DNA of 50,362 nt from Dehalococcoidia bacterium. GTDB taxonomy: Bacteria; Chloroflexota; Dehalococcoidia; Dehalococcoidales; JAUYDJ01. Position numbers and translations under genes: made by a program. Positions 9,956 through 16,988 of this stretch are shown one piece after another (position 1 is the first letter of the stretch; each line of letters opens with the position of its first letter). The stretch spans positions 590,831 through 641,192 of the forward strand of contig CP070693.1 in assembly GCA_020353235.1 (NCBI GenBank), given 5' to 3'. Below the pieces are notes generated by a model. It made no database searches. It was not told the origin of the DNA and was given only the letters and a program-made list of their open reading frames with translations.

Positions 9956-10669
9956 CTAACCGGCGGTTAATTCAAGGGTTGGTTTGAGGTCAAGCTTTAT
10001 GCCCGGTCCCATCGTGGTCGCCAGTGTGGCCGTCTTAACATACTGCCCCTTAACGCCAGTGGGCTTAGCCTTGACCACCGCCTCCACCGCCGCCGTCAGG
10101 TTATCCATCAACTTATCACTCTCAAAGCTCGCCTTGCCCAGAGGCAGGTGAATGATAGCCGTCCGGTCTAGCCTGAACTCCACCCGTCCTTTGCGGGCAT
10201 CCTCAATCACCCGGGGTAAGTCGTCGGCGGGGACAACTGTCCCTGATTTAGGGTTGGGCATCAGCCCCCGTCTACCCAAGATTTTACCCAGCTTGCCTAC
10301 CTTGCCCATCATATCCGGGGTAGCCACCGCCACCTCAAAATCCACCCAGCCACCCTCAATCTTCTTGACCAGGTCATCGCCGCCAACGTAATCAGCACCG
10401 GCCGACTCGGCAGTCCTGACCGCCTCCCCCTGGGCAAAAACTACTACCCGTACCTTCTTGCCCAATCCGTGAGGCAGCAGGGCAACACCACGCACCTGCT
10501 GGCTGGCATTGCGGGGGTCAACCCCCATACGCAGGTGAAGCTCAACCGTCTCGTCAAATTTAGCGTGAGCCGTATGCCGGGCGATTTCAACCGCTTCCTG
10601 CGGAGAATAGAGCTTGGTCCTATCCACTAGCTTAACTGCTTCTTGATAGTTTTTACCGCGTTTAGCCAT
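9956..10669 (-). CDS. rplA: Ribosomal protein L1
   Basis: A 237-residue L1 protein of the large-subunit L1 stalk, involved in release of deacylated tRNA and often a translational repressor of rplK–rplA. Characteristic segments are [20 protein letters not shown], the Val/Arg-rich domain [39 protein letters not shown] and the C-terminal [20 protein letters not shown]. Length is normal for the family. It starts 2 bp downstream of the rplK stop, so the two are co-translated, and is followed by the L10 leader. Confidence 0.98.
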   Translation of the reverse strand: MAKRGKNYQEAVKLVDRTKLYSPQEAVEIARHTAHAKFDETVELHLRMGVDPRNASQQVRGVALLPHGLGKKVRVVVFAQGEAVRTAESAGADYVGGDDLVKKIEGGWVDFEVAVATPDMMGKVGKLGKILGRRGLMPNPKSGTVVPADDLPRVIEDARKGRVEFRLDRTAIIHLPLGKASFESDKLMDNLTAAVEAVVKAKPTGVKGQYVKTATLATTMGPGIKLDLKPTLELTAG

Positions 10670-10671
10670 AT

Positions 10672-11094
10672 CTACTCTATCTCAATCCCCATACTTCGGG
10701 CGGTACCGGCGATAATCCGCTCCGCCCCCTCAATATCAACCGCGTTGAGATCCTTCATCTTCAGCTGGGCAATTTCCCGCAGTTTATCCCGGGACAGCTT
10801 GGCTACCTTCTCCCGGGCCGGGTCAATGCTCCCCTTTTCCAGCTCCACCGCCTTCTTCAGCAAATCGGTGGTGGGCGGCGTTTTGGTAATAAAGCTAAAT
10901 GACCTGTCCTCATAGACGGTTATTTCCGCCGGGATAATCGACCCTTCCTGACCAGCGGTGCGCTCATTATATTCTTTACAAAAGCCCATAATATTAATCC
11001 CGTGCTGGCCCAGGGCTGAGCCAACCGGCGGGGCCGGGTTTGCCTTCCCGGCTGGAATCTGCAGCTTAATTATGGCTCTTACTTTCTTCGCCAT
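10672..11094 (-). CDS. rplK: Ribosomal protein L11
   Basis: A 140-residue L11 protein that folds the GTPase-associated region of 23S rRNA. Conserved features: [40 protein letters not shown], the central [11 protein letters not shown] linker and the C-terminal rRNA-binding domain ([29 protein letters not shown]). Length is typical. It follows nusG by 17 bp and precedes rplA by 2 bp, in the conserved nusG–rplK–rplA order. Confidence 0.98.
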   Translation of the reverse strand: MAKKVRAIIKLQIPAGKANPAPPVGSALGQHGINIMGFCKEYNERTAGQEGSIIPAEITVYEDRSFSFITKTPPTTDLLKKAVELEKGSIDPAREKVAKLSRDKLREIAQLKMKDLNAVDIEGAERIIAGTARSMGIEIE

Positions 11095-11111
11095 CTTCTC
11101 CCCTATCGAGT

Positions 11112-11645
11112 CTACAACTTCTCTACCTGCAAGAAGTCAAGCTCCACCGGTGTTTCCCTGCCGAAGAGAAATAGGAGCACCTTGACCTTGCCTCGCTCGG
11201 CATTTATTTCATCCACCACCCCCATAAAATCAATGAAGGGGCCGTCAATGACGCGGATACTCTGCCCCTTGCGAAAACCAACCTTAACCTTGGGGGCTTC
11301 CTCCTCCATCTGTTTCAAGATGCGGCCGACCTCTTCCTCCTGCAGCGGCACCGGCTTATTGGCACTGCTGACAAACCCGGTGACACCGGGAGTATTACGC
11401 ACTATACTCCAGCTCTGGTCACTGAACTTCATCTGGACCAGAACATAACCGGGCAATATCTTCTTGGTTACGGTGTGCCGCTGTCCGTTTTTCACCTCAA
11501 TCTCATCCTCGGTAGGCACCACCACCTGGAAGATCTCGCCATCAGCGTCCATATGCTTGATGCGCTGTTCCAGATTCCTCTTGACTCTGTCTTCGTTCCC
11601 AGAATAGGTATGAACGACAAACCACTGTTTTTCATTCTCGGCCAC
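11112..11645 (-). CDS. nusG: Transcription elongation/antitermination factor NusG
   Basis: A 177-residue NusG. The NGN domain ([43 protein letters not shown]) binds RNA polymerase; the KOW domain ([20 protein letters not shown]) contacts NusE or Rho. I place the start at GTG 11645 because GAGG (11652–11655) lies 6 bp upstream, giving MAENEKQW. A GTG four codons earlier overlaps that site and would give 181 residues. The gene lies 28 bp after secE in the standard secE–nusG–rplK order. Confidence 0.95.
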   Translation of the reverse strand: MAENEKQWFVVHTYSGNEDRVKRNLEQRIKHMDADGEIFQVVVPTEDEIEVKNGQRHTVTKKILPGYVLVQMKFSDQSWSIVRNTPGVTGFVSSANKPVPLQEEEVGRILKQMEEEAPKVKVGFRKGQSIRVIDGPFIDFMGVVDEINAERGKVKVLLFLFGRETPVELDFLQVEKL

Positions 11646-11673
11646 TATCAACCTCACTCAGATGAAGACTCAG

Positions 11674-11889
11674 CTACCCGCCCAAAAATAACTCAACCAG
11701 CTCCGAAAAGCCAAAATCAAACGCCCCCAGAACTAAACCGGCGACAAGGGAAATAATTAATACCAGAGTAGTCAGATAGACGGCTTCCCTTCGGGTAAGC
11801 CAGACTACCTTCTTTAACTCGGCTATCGTATCACCAATGAAACTAAACCTTGAACTGCCTTTTTTGGGGTGAACACTACCATGCGCCAT
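11674..11889 (-). CDS. secE: Preprotein translocase subunit SecE
   Basis: A 71-residue single-helix SecE, the essential clamp of the SecYEG channel. The amphipathic segment FIGDTIAELKKVVWLTRREA precedes a transmembrane helix (YLTTLVLIISLVAGLVLGAF), the classic arrangement. The short single-helix type is usual outside the Gammaproteobacteria. It lies between rpmG and nusG, where secE is expected. Confidence 0.95.
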   Translation of the reverse strand: MAHGSVHPKKGSSRFSFIGDTIAELKKVVWLTRREAVYLTTLVLIISLVAGLVLGAFDFGFSELVELFLGG

Positions 11890-11923
11890 AAATCAAATCT
11901 CTCATGCCCTCGTTTATAGCTGG

Positions 11924-12091
11924 CTATTTCACCTCTCTATGGAGTTTTTGGGCACGGCAACGGGGGCAATACTTTTTAAGCTCTAACCGCTGGGGGTCAT
12001 TCTTTTTGTTTTTGGTAGTGGTGTATGTCCTCTCCCCACACTCGGTACAGGCAAGGCTAATAATAATCCTAGCTTCAGCCTTCTTCGCCAT
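11924..12091 (-). CDS. rpmG: Ribosomal protein L33
   Basis: A 55-residue open frame starting [20 protein letters not shown] and ending [14 protein letters not shown]. It has the two CxxC pairs (CTEC and CPRC) of the zinc-binding form of L33, plus the family's [20 protein letters not shown] core. It starts 3 bp after the tuf stop and precedes secE by 34 bp; tuf–rpmG–secE is a common bacterial order. It is small and easily missed in automated calls. Confidence 0.96.
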   Translation of the reverse strand: MAKKAEARIIISLACTECGERTYTTTKNKKNDPQRLELKKYCPRCRAQKLHREVK

Positions 12092-12094
12092 AAT

Positions 12095-13297
12095 CTACTC
12101 TATAATGCGGGTAACGGTGCCAGCCCCGACTGTTTTACCACCTTCCCGAATAGCAAATCGCAGCCCTTTCTCCAGAGCTACCGGGTAAATAAGCTCTAAT
12201 GTCATGTTGACATTATCACCCGGCATGACCATCTCTACCCCTTCCGGTAGCGTAATGCTGCCGGTAACATCGGTGGTCCGGATATAGAACTGGGGCTTAT
12301 ATCCGTTAAAGAAGGGAGTATGTCTACCTCCCTCGTCCTTGCTCAGGACGTAGACCTCGGCCTGGGCTTTAGTATGCGGTTTTATCGAGCCGGGTGCCGC
12401 CAGCACCTGACCTCTCTCCACATCTTCCCGTTCTACACCCCGGAGCAGAGCCCCAACCGCGTCTCCCGGCTCAACCTCGTCCAGAGTCTTATGAAACATT
12501 TCTAAACTGGTAACTACCGTCTTGCGCGGCTCATGGTGCAAGCCGACAATCTCAATCTCGTCACCGGGTTTTAGCACACCCCGCTCAACCCTGCCCGTAG
12601 GCACGGTACCACGCCCTTTGATGCTGAAAACGTCCTCAACCGGCATCAGGAAGGGCTGGTCTTTGGGTCTTACCGGAACCGGGATATAGTTATCAATTGC
12701 ATCCAGCAGCTGCCAGATAGCGCCGCACCACTGGCACTCTCTCTTACCACAGCCGCATTCCAGGACCTTAAGCGCACTCACTCTGATCATGGGCACCTCA
12801 TCACCGGGGAACTTGTATTTGGTGAGCAGTTCCCGCATCTCCATCTCCACCAGCTCCAGAAGCTCCTCGTCATCCATCATGTCAACTTTATTGAGGCAGA
12901 CGACCATCGCCGGAACTTCTACCTGACGGGCTAACAGGAGATGCTCCCTGGTCTGAGGCATCGGGCCATCAGGGGCACTTACCACCAGTATTGCCCCATC
13001 CATTTGGGCTGCCCCGGTAATCATGTTCTTAATATAATCGGCATGCCCCGGGCAGTCGATGTGAGCATAATGCCGCTTCTCTGTCTCGTACTCAATGTGG
13101 GCAATGGCGATGGTTAACCCTCTCGCTTTCTCCTCAGGCGCATTATCAATACTGCCGAACTCGCGATACTGAGTTGGACCTACCTTAGACAGTACCATGG
13201 TAATCGCCGAAGTTAAGGTCGTTTTGCCATGGTCAACATGACCGATGGTGCCCACGTTACAGTGCGGCTTGGTGCGCTCAAATTTCTGTTTAGCCAT
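12095..13297 (-). CDS. tuf: Elongation factor Tu with a Cys-rich insertion
   Basis: A 400-residue EF-Tu, the GTPase that delivers aminoacyl-tRNA to the ribosome. G motifs are present: GHVDHGKTT (residues 19–27), DCPGHADY (81–88) and NKVDM (136–140). Domains 2 and 3 follow ([40 protein letters not shown]). Near the end of domain 1 the sequence [12 protein letters not shown] (from residue 181) places four cysteines at 181, 183, 188 and 191, where most EF-Tu have a short loop; this looks like a zinc-knuckle-like loop. The gene heads rpmG–secE–nusG–rplKAJL, downstream of four tRNA genes. Confidence 0.98.
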   Translation of the reverse strand: MAKQKFERTKPHCNVGTIGHVDHGKTTLTSAITMVLSKVGPTQYREFGSIDNAPEEKARGLTIAIAHIEYETEKRHYAHIDCPGHADYIKNMITGAAQMDGAILVVSAPDGPMPQTREHLLLARQVEVPAMVVCLNKVDMMDDEELLELVEMEMRELLTKYKFPGDEVPMIRVSALKVLECGCGKRECQWCGAIWQLLDAIDNYIPVPVRPKDQPFLMPVEDVFSIKGRGTVPTGRVERGVLKPGDEIEIVGLHHEPRKTVVTSLEMFHKTLDEVEPGDAVGALLRGVEREDVERGQVLAAPGSIKPHTKAQAEVYVLSKDEGGRHTPFFNGYKPQFYIRTTDVTGSITLPEGVEMVMPGDNVNMTLELIYPVALEKGLRFAIREGGKTVGAGTVTRIIE

Positions 13298-13319
13298 TTT
13301 GTAAAACCCCCTTCATATA

Positions 13320-13392
13320 AGCCCACAACCAGATTCGAACTGGTGACCCCGTTCTTACCAAGAACGTGCTCTACCGACTGAGCTATGTGGGC
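13320..13392 (-). tRNA. tRNA-Thr (GGT)
   Basis: The minus strand folds into a cloverleaf: acceptor GCCCACA/TGTGGGC, D arm GCTCAGTCGGTAGAGC, anticodon arm CGTTC-TTGGTAA-GAACG with anticodon GGT, T arm with GTTCGAAT. The discriminator is U, and CCA is not encoded. It lies just upstream of tuf. Confidence 0.95.
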
Positions 13393-13456
13393 ACTAATCC
13401 TGTTTGCTATTATAGCTACTTTTATAGACTAATGTCTAGAGCCTTTGGGGTGATGG

Positions 13457-13540
13457 TGGAGGGGGCAGGGTTCGAACCTGCGTAGCCCTTAGGGCGGCAG
13501 TTTTACAGACTGCTCCGATTAACCACTCCGGCACCCCTCC
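13457..13540 (-). tRNA. tRNA-Tyr (GTA)
   Basis: A class II tRNA of 84 nt with acceptor GGAGGGG/CCCCTCC, anticodon arm GCAGT-CTGTAAA-ACTGC (anticodon GTA), a long variable arm (CCGCCCTAAGGGCTACG) and T arm with GGTTCGAACC. CCA is encoded at 13454–13456. Confidence 0.95.
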
Positions 13541-13564
13541 CCAAGCTATCCAAAGCAAAGCCTC

Positions 13565-13637
13565 AGCCCGAGAGGGGATTCGAACCCACTAACCTACCGA
13601 TTACAAGTCGGTTGCGCTACCATTGCGCTACTCGGGC
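13565..13637 (-). tRNA. tRNA-Thr (TGT)
   Basis: Cloverleaf on the minus strand: acceptor GCCCGAG/CTCGGGC, anticodon arm ACCGA-CTTGTAA-TCGGT with anticodon TGT, T loop GTTCGAAT. Discriminator U, and CCA is not encoded. It pairs with the GGT isoacceptor in the same cluster. Confidence 0.95.
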
Positions 13638-13687
13638 ACCTGAAACGCAATATTATAAAAATGACCCAGAATAAAAGTCAAGCTTGG

Positions 13688-13761
13688 TAGCGCATACCGG
13701 ATTCGAACCGGTGATCTCCTCCTTGAGAGGGAGGTGTCCTAAACCGCTAGACGAATGCGCC
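13688..13761 (-). tRNA. tRNA-Glu (CTC)
   Basis: Cloverleaf on the minus strand: acceptor GGCGCAT/ATGCGCT with a G1·U72 pair, D arm TCGTCTAGCGGTTTAGGAC, anticodon arm CCTCC-CTCTCAA-GGAGG (anticodon CTC), T loop GTTCGAAT. CCA is encoded at 13685–13687. First gene of the tRNA–tuf transcript. Confidence 0.93.
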
Positions 13762-13785
13762 ACCTATGTCATAACAGCCATAGCT

Positions 13786-13815
13786 ATTATATCAAGTAAA
13801 GGCGCTAAAGGGCAA
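13786..13815 (-). promoter_or_regulatory. Predicted promoter of the tRNA–tuf operon
   Basis: On the minus strand TTGCCC (13810–13815), an 18-bp spacer, and TATAAT (13786–13791). It lies 25 bp before the tRNA-Glu 5' end, the right distance for the first gene of the cluster. Confidence 0.6.
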
Positions 13816-13886
13816 GGCAGATATTTTCCGCAAGCACGAGTAGCAATGAGATAAGCCCGGTTCCCGAAGAGGGGCGCTGGTAGGCG

Positions 13887-15344
13887 TTATAAGGGTAGCT
13901 CTACGGTTATTCTGGTCCCCTTACCCGGCTCGGATTGCGCTTTTAAAATACCACCGAGTAACTGTGCCCGTTCCTGCATACCGGCCAAGCCGAGCTTGCC
14001 ATCCCGGGCCAGGTCGCCTATCGCCCGGGGGAGGTCAAAGCCCTTGCCATTATCACTGACGGTTACTCTGGTCTGCTTCGGCTCAAATTCAACGGTAACC
14101 TCAGCCTCAGTCGCCTCAGCATGCCGCCATACATTCCGCAATGCCTCCTGAGTGATGCGGAAAAGCACCAGGGCGACTTCTTCGGGGAGACGACGTTCGG
14201 TACCAACCAAATTAACCTTGGTCTTAACCCCGGAGTACTGGGCCACATCGGAGGCCAGCCCTTCCAGGACTGATAATAGACCGAGGCGGTCCAGTGCCGC
14301 CGGCCGCAGGTCCTGGCTCAAACGGCGCACTTCATCCATGATATTACTGGTCTGTTGCCTCAGTTTCTCCAAGCGTTGAGGAGTATCGGCGGGCAATTTT
14401 TTATCACCGGAAGTCAGGGTGTCCAGCTGGCGTGAGAGCACCACCAGACTCTGAATAGTGCTATCGTGAAGCTCACGGGAGATGCGCTTTCTTTCCTCCT
14501 CCTGAGCCCTGATTGCCTGCTGCAGATAGAAACGCAGATTCTCCTGCATCCGTCTCTGTTCGGTAACATCGCGGGCGATATGCTGAAAGGCGGCTACCTC
14601 GCCCTGGTTAAAGACCAGACTGGTAGCCAGCTGGACAAAGGCTTCGCTCTTGTCCTTACGAATAAGCCTTATTTCGGCAATAGAGCTAGCCGCTTTACCC
14701 CCCAGCAGACCCTGCTCTATGCCATGGATAACCGCCAAGCTTTCCGCCGGGAACAGGCTGTTGGCGTTCAAGCGGTACAGCTCTTCCGGTTCATATCCGG
14801 TTAAAGCAATACAGGCCCGGTTAGCCGCCACGATATTTTTGTCCAAATCATGGAGCCAGATAGCATCATGGGCGTTCTCAAATAACTCCCGGTATCTCTC
14901 CTCAGATGTCCGCAGCTCCTGCTGGGTCGCCTCCAGCTGGGCGCGGCGCTCCCGTTCCCGCCGCAGCGAGTCAAAGCTAACCGCCAGGACATTGCCGACG
15001 ACAAAAACGGCCCCGGTCTCAAAAAAAGCGTCCAAGGGGGCTACCGAGATGAAAGCAACCCGAGGCAGCATACAGATAAGGGCAGCTAATGAGGTAATAA
15101 AAGCACCCCACCAGCCGAATAGAAAACCGGCCCAGACTATAGGCGCCAGATAGAGGATTCGCTCAAAGCTGTGCCGGGTTAGGCCAAGGTTAACGGTGGC
15201 ATGAGTCAGAAATGCCGGCTGGGGCAGGGCTTCCCCGTAGTGAGGGAGGGTGATAAGCGCCAGTAAAGCGACAATGAGCCAAAAAGCCGGCTTACTAATG
15301 AGCCTGAGCAGACGGCTTATCAGGGTCTCGGGTGTTCCGTCCAT
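13887..15344 (-). CDS. Membrane PAS sensor histidine kinase (NarL/LuxR-partner type)
   Basis: A 485-residue sensor kinase. Residues about 18–125 form several transmembrane helices of a MASE-like input domain (LYLAPIVWAGFLFGWWGAF, CMLPRVAFISVAP). A short coiled coil leads to a PAS domain (145–265; YRELFENAHDAIWLHDLDKN). The HisKA_3 dimerisation helix has the phospho-acceptor His293 in RKRISRELHDSTIQSLVVLS. A HATPase_c domain closes it (NVWRHAEATEAEV; DNGKGFDLP; GLAGMQERAQLLGG). This architecture phosphorylates NarL-type regulators. It is 29 bp downstream of the response regulator in the same operon. Its membrane domain is strongly similar to that of the kinase-less protein at 22185. The signal is unknown. 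Confidence 0.92.
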   Translation of the reverse strand: MDGTPETLISRLLRLISKPAFWLIVALLALITLPHYGEALPQPAFLTHATVNLGLTRHSFERILYLAPIVWAGFLFGWWGAFITSLAALICMLPRVAFISVAPLDAFFETGAVFVVGNVLAVSFDSLRRERERRAQLEATQQELRTSEERYRELFENAHDAIWLHDLDKNIVAANRACIALTGYEPEELYRLNANSLFPAESLAVIHGIEQGLLGGKAASSIAEIRLIRKDKSEAFVQLATSLVFNQGEVAAFQHIARDVTEQRRMQENLRFYLQQAIRAQEEERKRISRELHDSTIQSLVVLSRQLDTLTSGDKKLPADTPQRLEKLRQQTSNIMDEVRRLSQDLRPAALDRLGLLSVLEGLASDVAQYSGVKTKVNLVGTERRLPEEVALVLFRITQEALRNVWRHAEATEAEVTVEFEPKQTRVTVSDNGKGFDLPRAIGDLARDGKLGLAGMQERAQLLGGILKAQSEPGKGTRITVELPL

Positions 15345-15373
15345 ACCTCAAGTATCCTCAATTGATTTAACCT

Positions 15374-16039
15374 TCAGGGTATATCGTCAAGGGTAATCCA
15401 GCCCTCTTTTAAGGCGCGTACCACGGCTTCCGTCCGCGAGCTAACCCGCAGCTTGTTAAAGATATGTCCCAGATGAGCCTGAACAGTACGCAGGCTGAGT
15501 GAAAGCTCATCGGCAATATCCTGGTTGCTTAAACCCTGAGTCGCCAGATGGAGAACCTCCGTCTCCCGCTGGCTGAGTATCTCGGGAGGCTCCTGCCTCT
15601 GGCCCTTGTCCAGAGAAGGCACGAAACGGTTCAGCACCTTGCGGGCAATCGATGGGTGCAGCACCGACTCCCCGGAGTATACGGCGCGGACCGCATCCAC
15701 CAGTTCACTGCCACGCACACTTTTGAGCAAATAGCCAGCCGCACCCGCCTCCATAAGACTGAAGACAAACTGGTCATCATCATAGGCGGTAAGTATTAAA
15801 ACGGCCACCTGTGGATAAAGGGCCTTAATCTGCTTGGTCGCTTCGATGCCATCGACACGAGGCATGGAGATATCAATTATAGCCACATCTGGTTTACTGC
15901 TACCGGTCAACTTCACCGCCTCATCGCCATCAGCCGCCTCAGCAACCACTTTCAGGTCCGGTTCCTGCTCCAGAATCTGGCGAGTGCCCTCCCGGACCAC
16001 GGCATGGTCATCAGCGATTAAAACCCGTATCTCACCCAA
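15374..16039 (-). CDS. NarL/FixJ-family response regulator
   Basis: A 221-residue DNA-binding regulator. The receiver domain has acidic pair D10–D11, phospho-acceptor D56 (DVAIIDISMP), the Thr/Ala switch LTAYDD and Lys in GYLLKS. The C-terminal LuxR-type helix-turn-helix covers about residues 150–215 (LSQRETEVLHLATQGLSNQD, LSLSLRTVQAHLGHIFNKL). The start is TTG at 16039 with an AAGGAGG site 8 bp upstream. It is followed by its histidine kinase. The gene is divergent from the formate dehydrogenase operon, whose upstream region contains paired TAGGTA/TACCTA sites that resemble NarL heptamers; control of that operon is the natural inference. Confidence 0.93.
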   Translation of the reverse strand: MGEIRVLIADDHAVVREGTRQILEQEPDLKVVAEAADGDEAVKLTGSSKPDVAIIDISMPRVDGIEATKQIKALYPQVAVLILTAYDDDQFVFSLMEAGAAGYLLKSVRGSELVDAVRAVYSGESVLHPSIARKVLNRFVPSLDKGQRQEPPEILSQRETEVLHLATQGLSNQDIADELSLSLRTVQAHLGHIFNKLRVSSRTEAVVRALKEGWITLDDIP

Positions 16040-16130
16040 CCGGCTGACCTCCTTACCTGCCTATTTTACCACACCCCAGCTAGCTATGGCATTAACCCGG
16101 TTACGACCCTAGACTGGCTCACGCCTGACC

Positions 16131-16147
16131 TAGGCATAATTACCTAG
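16131..16147. promoter_or_regulatory. Candidate response-regulator site (upstream copy of shared palindrome)
   Basis: TAGGCATAATTACCTAG matches TAGGTATATTTACCTAG upstream of the PAS sensor (22024–22040) at 15 of 17 positions. It is a near-palindrome with TAGG(C/T)A and TACCTA arms. It sits between the divergent response regulator and mini-protein operon. Within the 325-bp gap from 16040 to 16364 no gene is visible; this site, the element at 16195 and the hairpin at 16258 are what it holds. Confidence 0.55.
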
Positions 16148-16194
16148 TTTTAACTGCCCTGATTAAGTATAAATCACTAGATTTTGGCGCCCCT

Positions 16195-16243
16195 AAATAG
16201 GTATCACGGCGGAAGCAAGGGCGGCGAGCAGGGTGGTAAGCTG
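16195..16243 (+). promoter_or_regulatory. Shared promoter/activator block of the formate dehydrogenase operon
   Basis: AAATAGGTATCACG-G-CGGAAG (16195–16215) and GGTGGTAAGCTG (16232–16243) recur upstream of the PAS sensor at 22110 and 22147, matching at 20 of 21 and 11 of 12 bases with identical spacing (37 bp start to start). TGnTAAGCT within the second part looks like an extended −10 with no good −35, as at activator-dependent promoters; the AATAGGTATC part (reverse GATACCTATT, containing a TACYYMT-type heptamer) would be near −45. Role is inferred. Confidence 0.6.
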
Positions 16244-16257
16244 GACTTGAGGCTAGA

Positions 16258-16318
16258 GGAAGGGGGGGATTGAGGAAAATATAGCTCTCTTCGGCTTAGC
16301 TCCAAACCCCGCCCTTCC
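16258..16318 (+). other. Long stem in the 5' untranslated region of the mini-protein operon
   Basis: The G-rich arm starting GGAAGGGGGGGATT (from 16258) can pair with AACCCCGCCCTTCC (16305–16318) with one mismatch, enclosing about 33 nt that include TCTTCGGCTTAGC. It lies between the predicted promoter and the ribosome site of the first mini-protein, so it would be part of the mRNA leader. It has no terminator T-tract. Function unknown. Confidence 0.4.
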
Positions 16319-16364
16319 CCCTCTCTTTAAAGTAACGGCTAAAGGAAGGAAGGAGGTGGGGGCA

Positions 16365-16541
16365 ATGCAGTGGGAATTCGTTGTAGCGCTAGTAATAGCC
16401 ATACCCATTATCCTTTTCCCAGCTGCATTCGTCTGGTACCTGAATGTTGGTGGCATTTTTGCCGCCATCAAAGAAGCAAGAGCCAGGCGGGTTGCCCGGG
16501 AAAAGGAGGCTAAAGCAGTTGCCAAAGTGAAACAGCTTTGA
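16365..16541 (+). CDS. Single-helix membrane mini-protein, copy 1
   Basis: A 58-residue protein: a hydrophobic N-terminal helix (WEFVVALVIAIPIILFPAAF), then the signature VWYLNVGGIFAAIKEARARR and a Lys/Ala-rich basic tail. I chose ATG 16365 because AAGGAGG lies 8 bp upstream and because it aligns exactly with the start of copy 2; a GTG three codons earlier overlaps the ribosome site. The pair shares the core WYLN(V/I)GGI(F/Y)AAIKEARARR. It is first in the likely transcript that runs to the formate dehydrogenase. I do not recognise the family; a small subunit, assembly factor or regulator of the membrane complex is possible. Confidence 0.75.
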   Translation: MQWEFVVALVIAIPIILFPAAFVWYLNVGGIFAAIKEARARRVAREKEAKAVAKVKQL

Positions 16542-16588
16542 CACTGCCGTTAAAGGAAAATAACCGGGAAGGAGGAAAGTAATTAATT

Positions 16589-16777
16589 ATGGAATGGCAG
16601 ATTATAGTAGCCATAGCGATAATGACACCGGTGATAATAATCCCGGTATTACTCGTCTGGTACCTGAACATCGGCGGTATCTATGCCGCCATCAAGGAAG
16701 CTAGAGCCAGGCGGGCTGCCCAGCAAAAGGAGGCCAAGGCTGAAGTTAAGGTTGAGGCTAAGGTTGAGGCTAAGTAG
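16589..16777 (+). CDS. Single-helix membrane mini-protein, copy 2
   Basis: A 62-residue paralogue of the preceding gene, 47 bp downstream. The N-terminal helix is MEWQIIVAIAIMTPVIIIPV, followed by VWYLNIGGIYAAIKEARARR, then a tail ending in repeats of KVEAKVEAK. The ATG follows a GGAGG site. The two copies clearly arose by tandem duplication; the juxtamembrane segment is nearly identical while the membrane helix has drifted, so the conserved part is probably the functional face. It lies about 195 bp before the formate dehydrogenase start. Family unknown. Confidence 0.78.
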   Translation: MEWQIIVAIAIMTPVIIIPVLLVWYLNIGGIYAAIKEARARRAAQQKEAKAEVKVEAKVEAK

Positions 16778-16865
16778 ACGCCATCAACCATCTGGTTGGA
16801 AGAATTGAACGGGGTAGTGATAAAATATTAATGGAGCCCACTTCAGCCAAATAAAGAAGGATTAA

Positions 16866-16988
16866 ATGAGTGAAGCTAATCTTGAGGCGAACGGGGACAA
16901 AATGACCAAAGCAGCATTGTCCCCGTTCTGTTGCTGGCAAGACTTCTTAGCCCAACAGAAAGGAGGCAGCTTTGGAACTAAACCGTAG
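16866..16988 (+). CDS. Possible 40-residue leader ORF overlapping the fdhA start
   Basis: ATG at 16866 with AAGAAGGA about 5 bp upstream opens a 40-codon frame beginning MSEANLEANGDKMTKAALSP and continuing FCCWQDFLAQQKGGSFGTKP. It ends at TAG 16986–16988, inside the first codons of fdhA in another frame. The start-site quality and the overlap would fit translational coupling to fdhA. It also contains both arms of a 12-bp inverted repeat, which could instead be the real constraint on this DNA. No family is recognised; it may be untranslated. Confidence 0.35.
   Translation: MSEANLEANGDKMTKAALSPFCCWQDFLAQQKGGSFGTKP
16889..16928 (+). repeat. 12-bp perfect inverted repeat before fdhA
   Basis: GAACGGGGACAA (16889–16900) and TTGTCCCCGTTC (16917–16928) form a perfect 12-bp stem with a 16-nt loop. 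It ends 33 bp before the AGGAGG site of fdhA. No T-tract follows, so it is not a standard terminator; it could be an mRNA processing or stability hairpin between the mini-proteins and fdhA, or an operator. Confidence 0.8.

Noticed and set aside
16258-16318. Moco riboswitch call for the leader stem
   Set aside because: I could not find the conserved Moco motif blocks; only complementary arms are visible.
16889-16928. The 12-bp inverted repeat as a rho-independent terminator
   Set aside because: No T-tract on either side; loop too large for a typical terminator.
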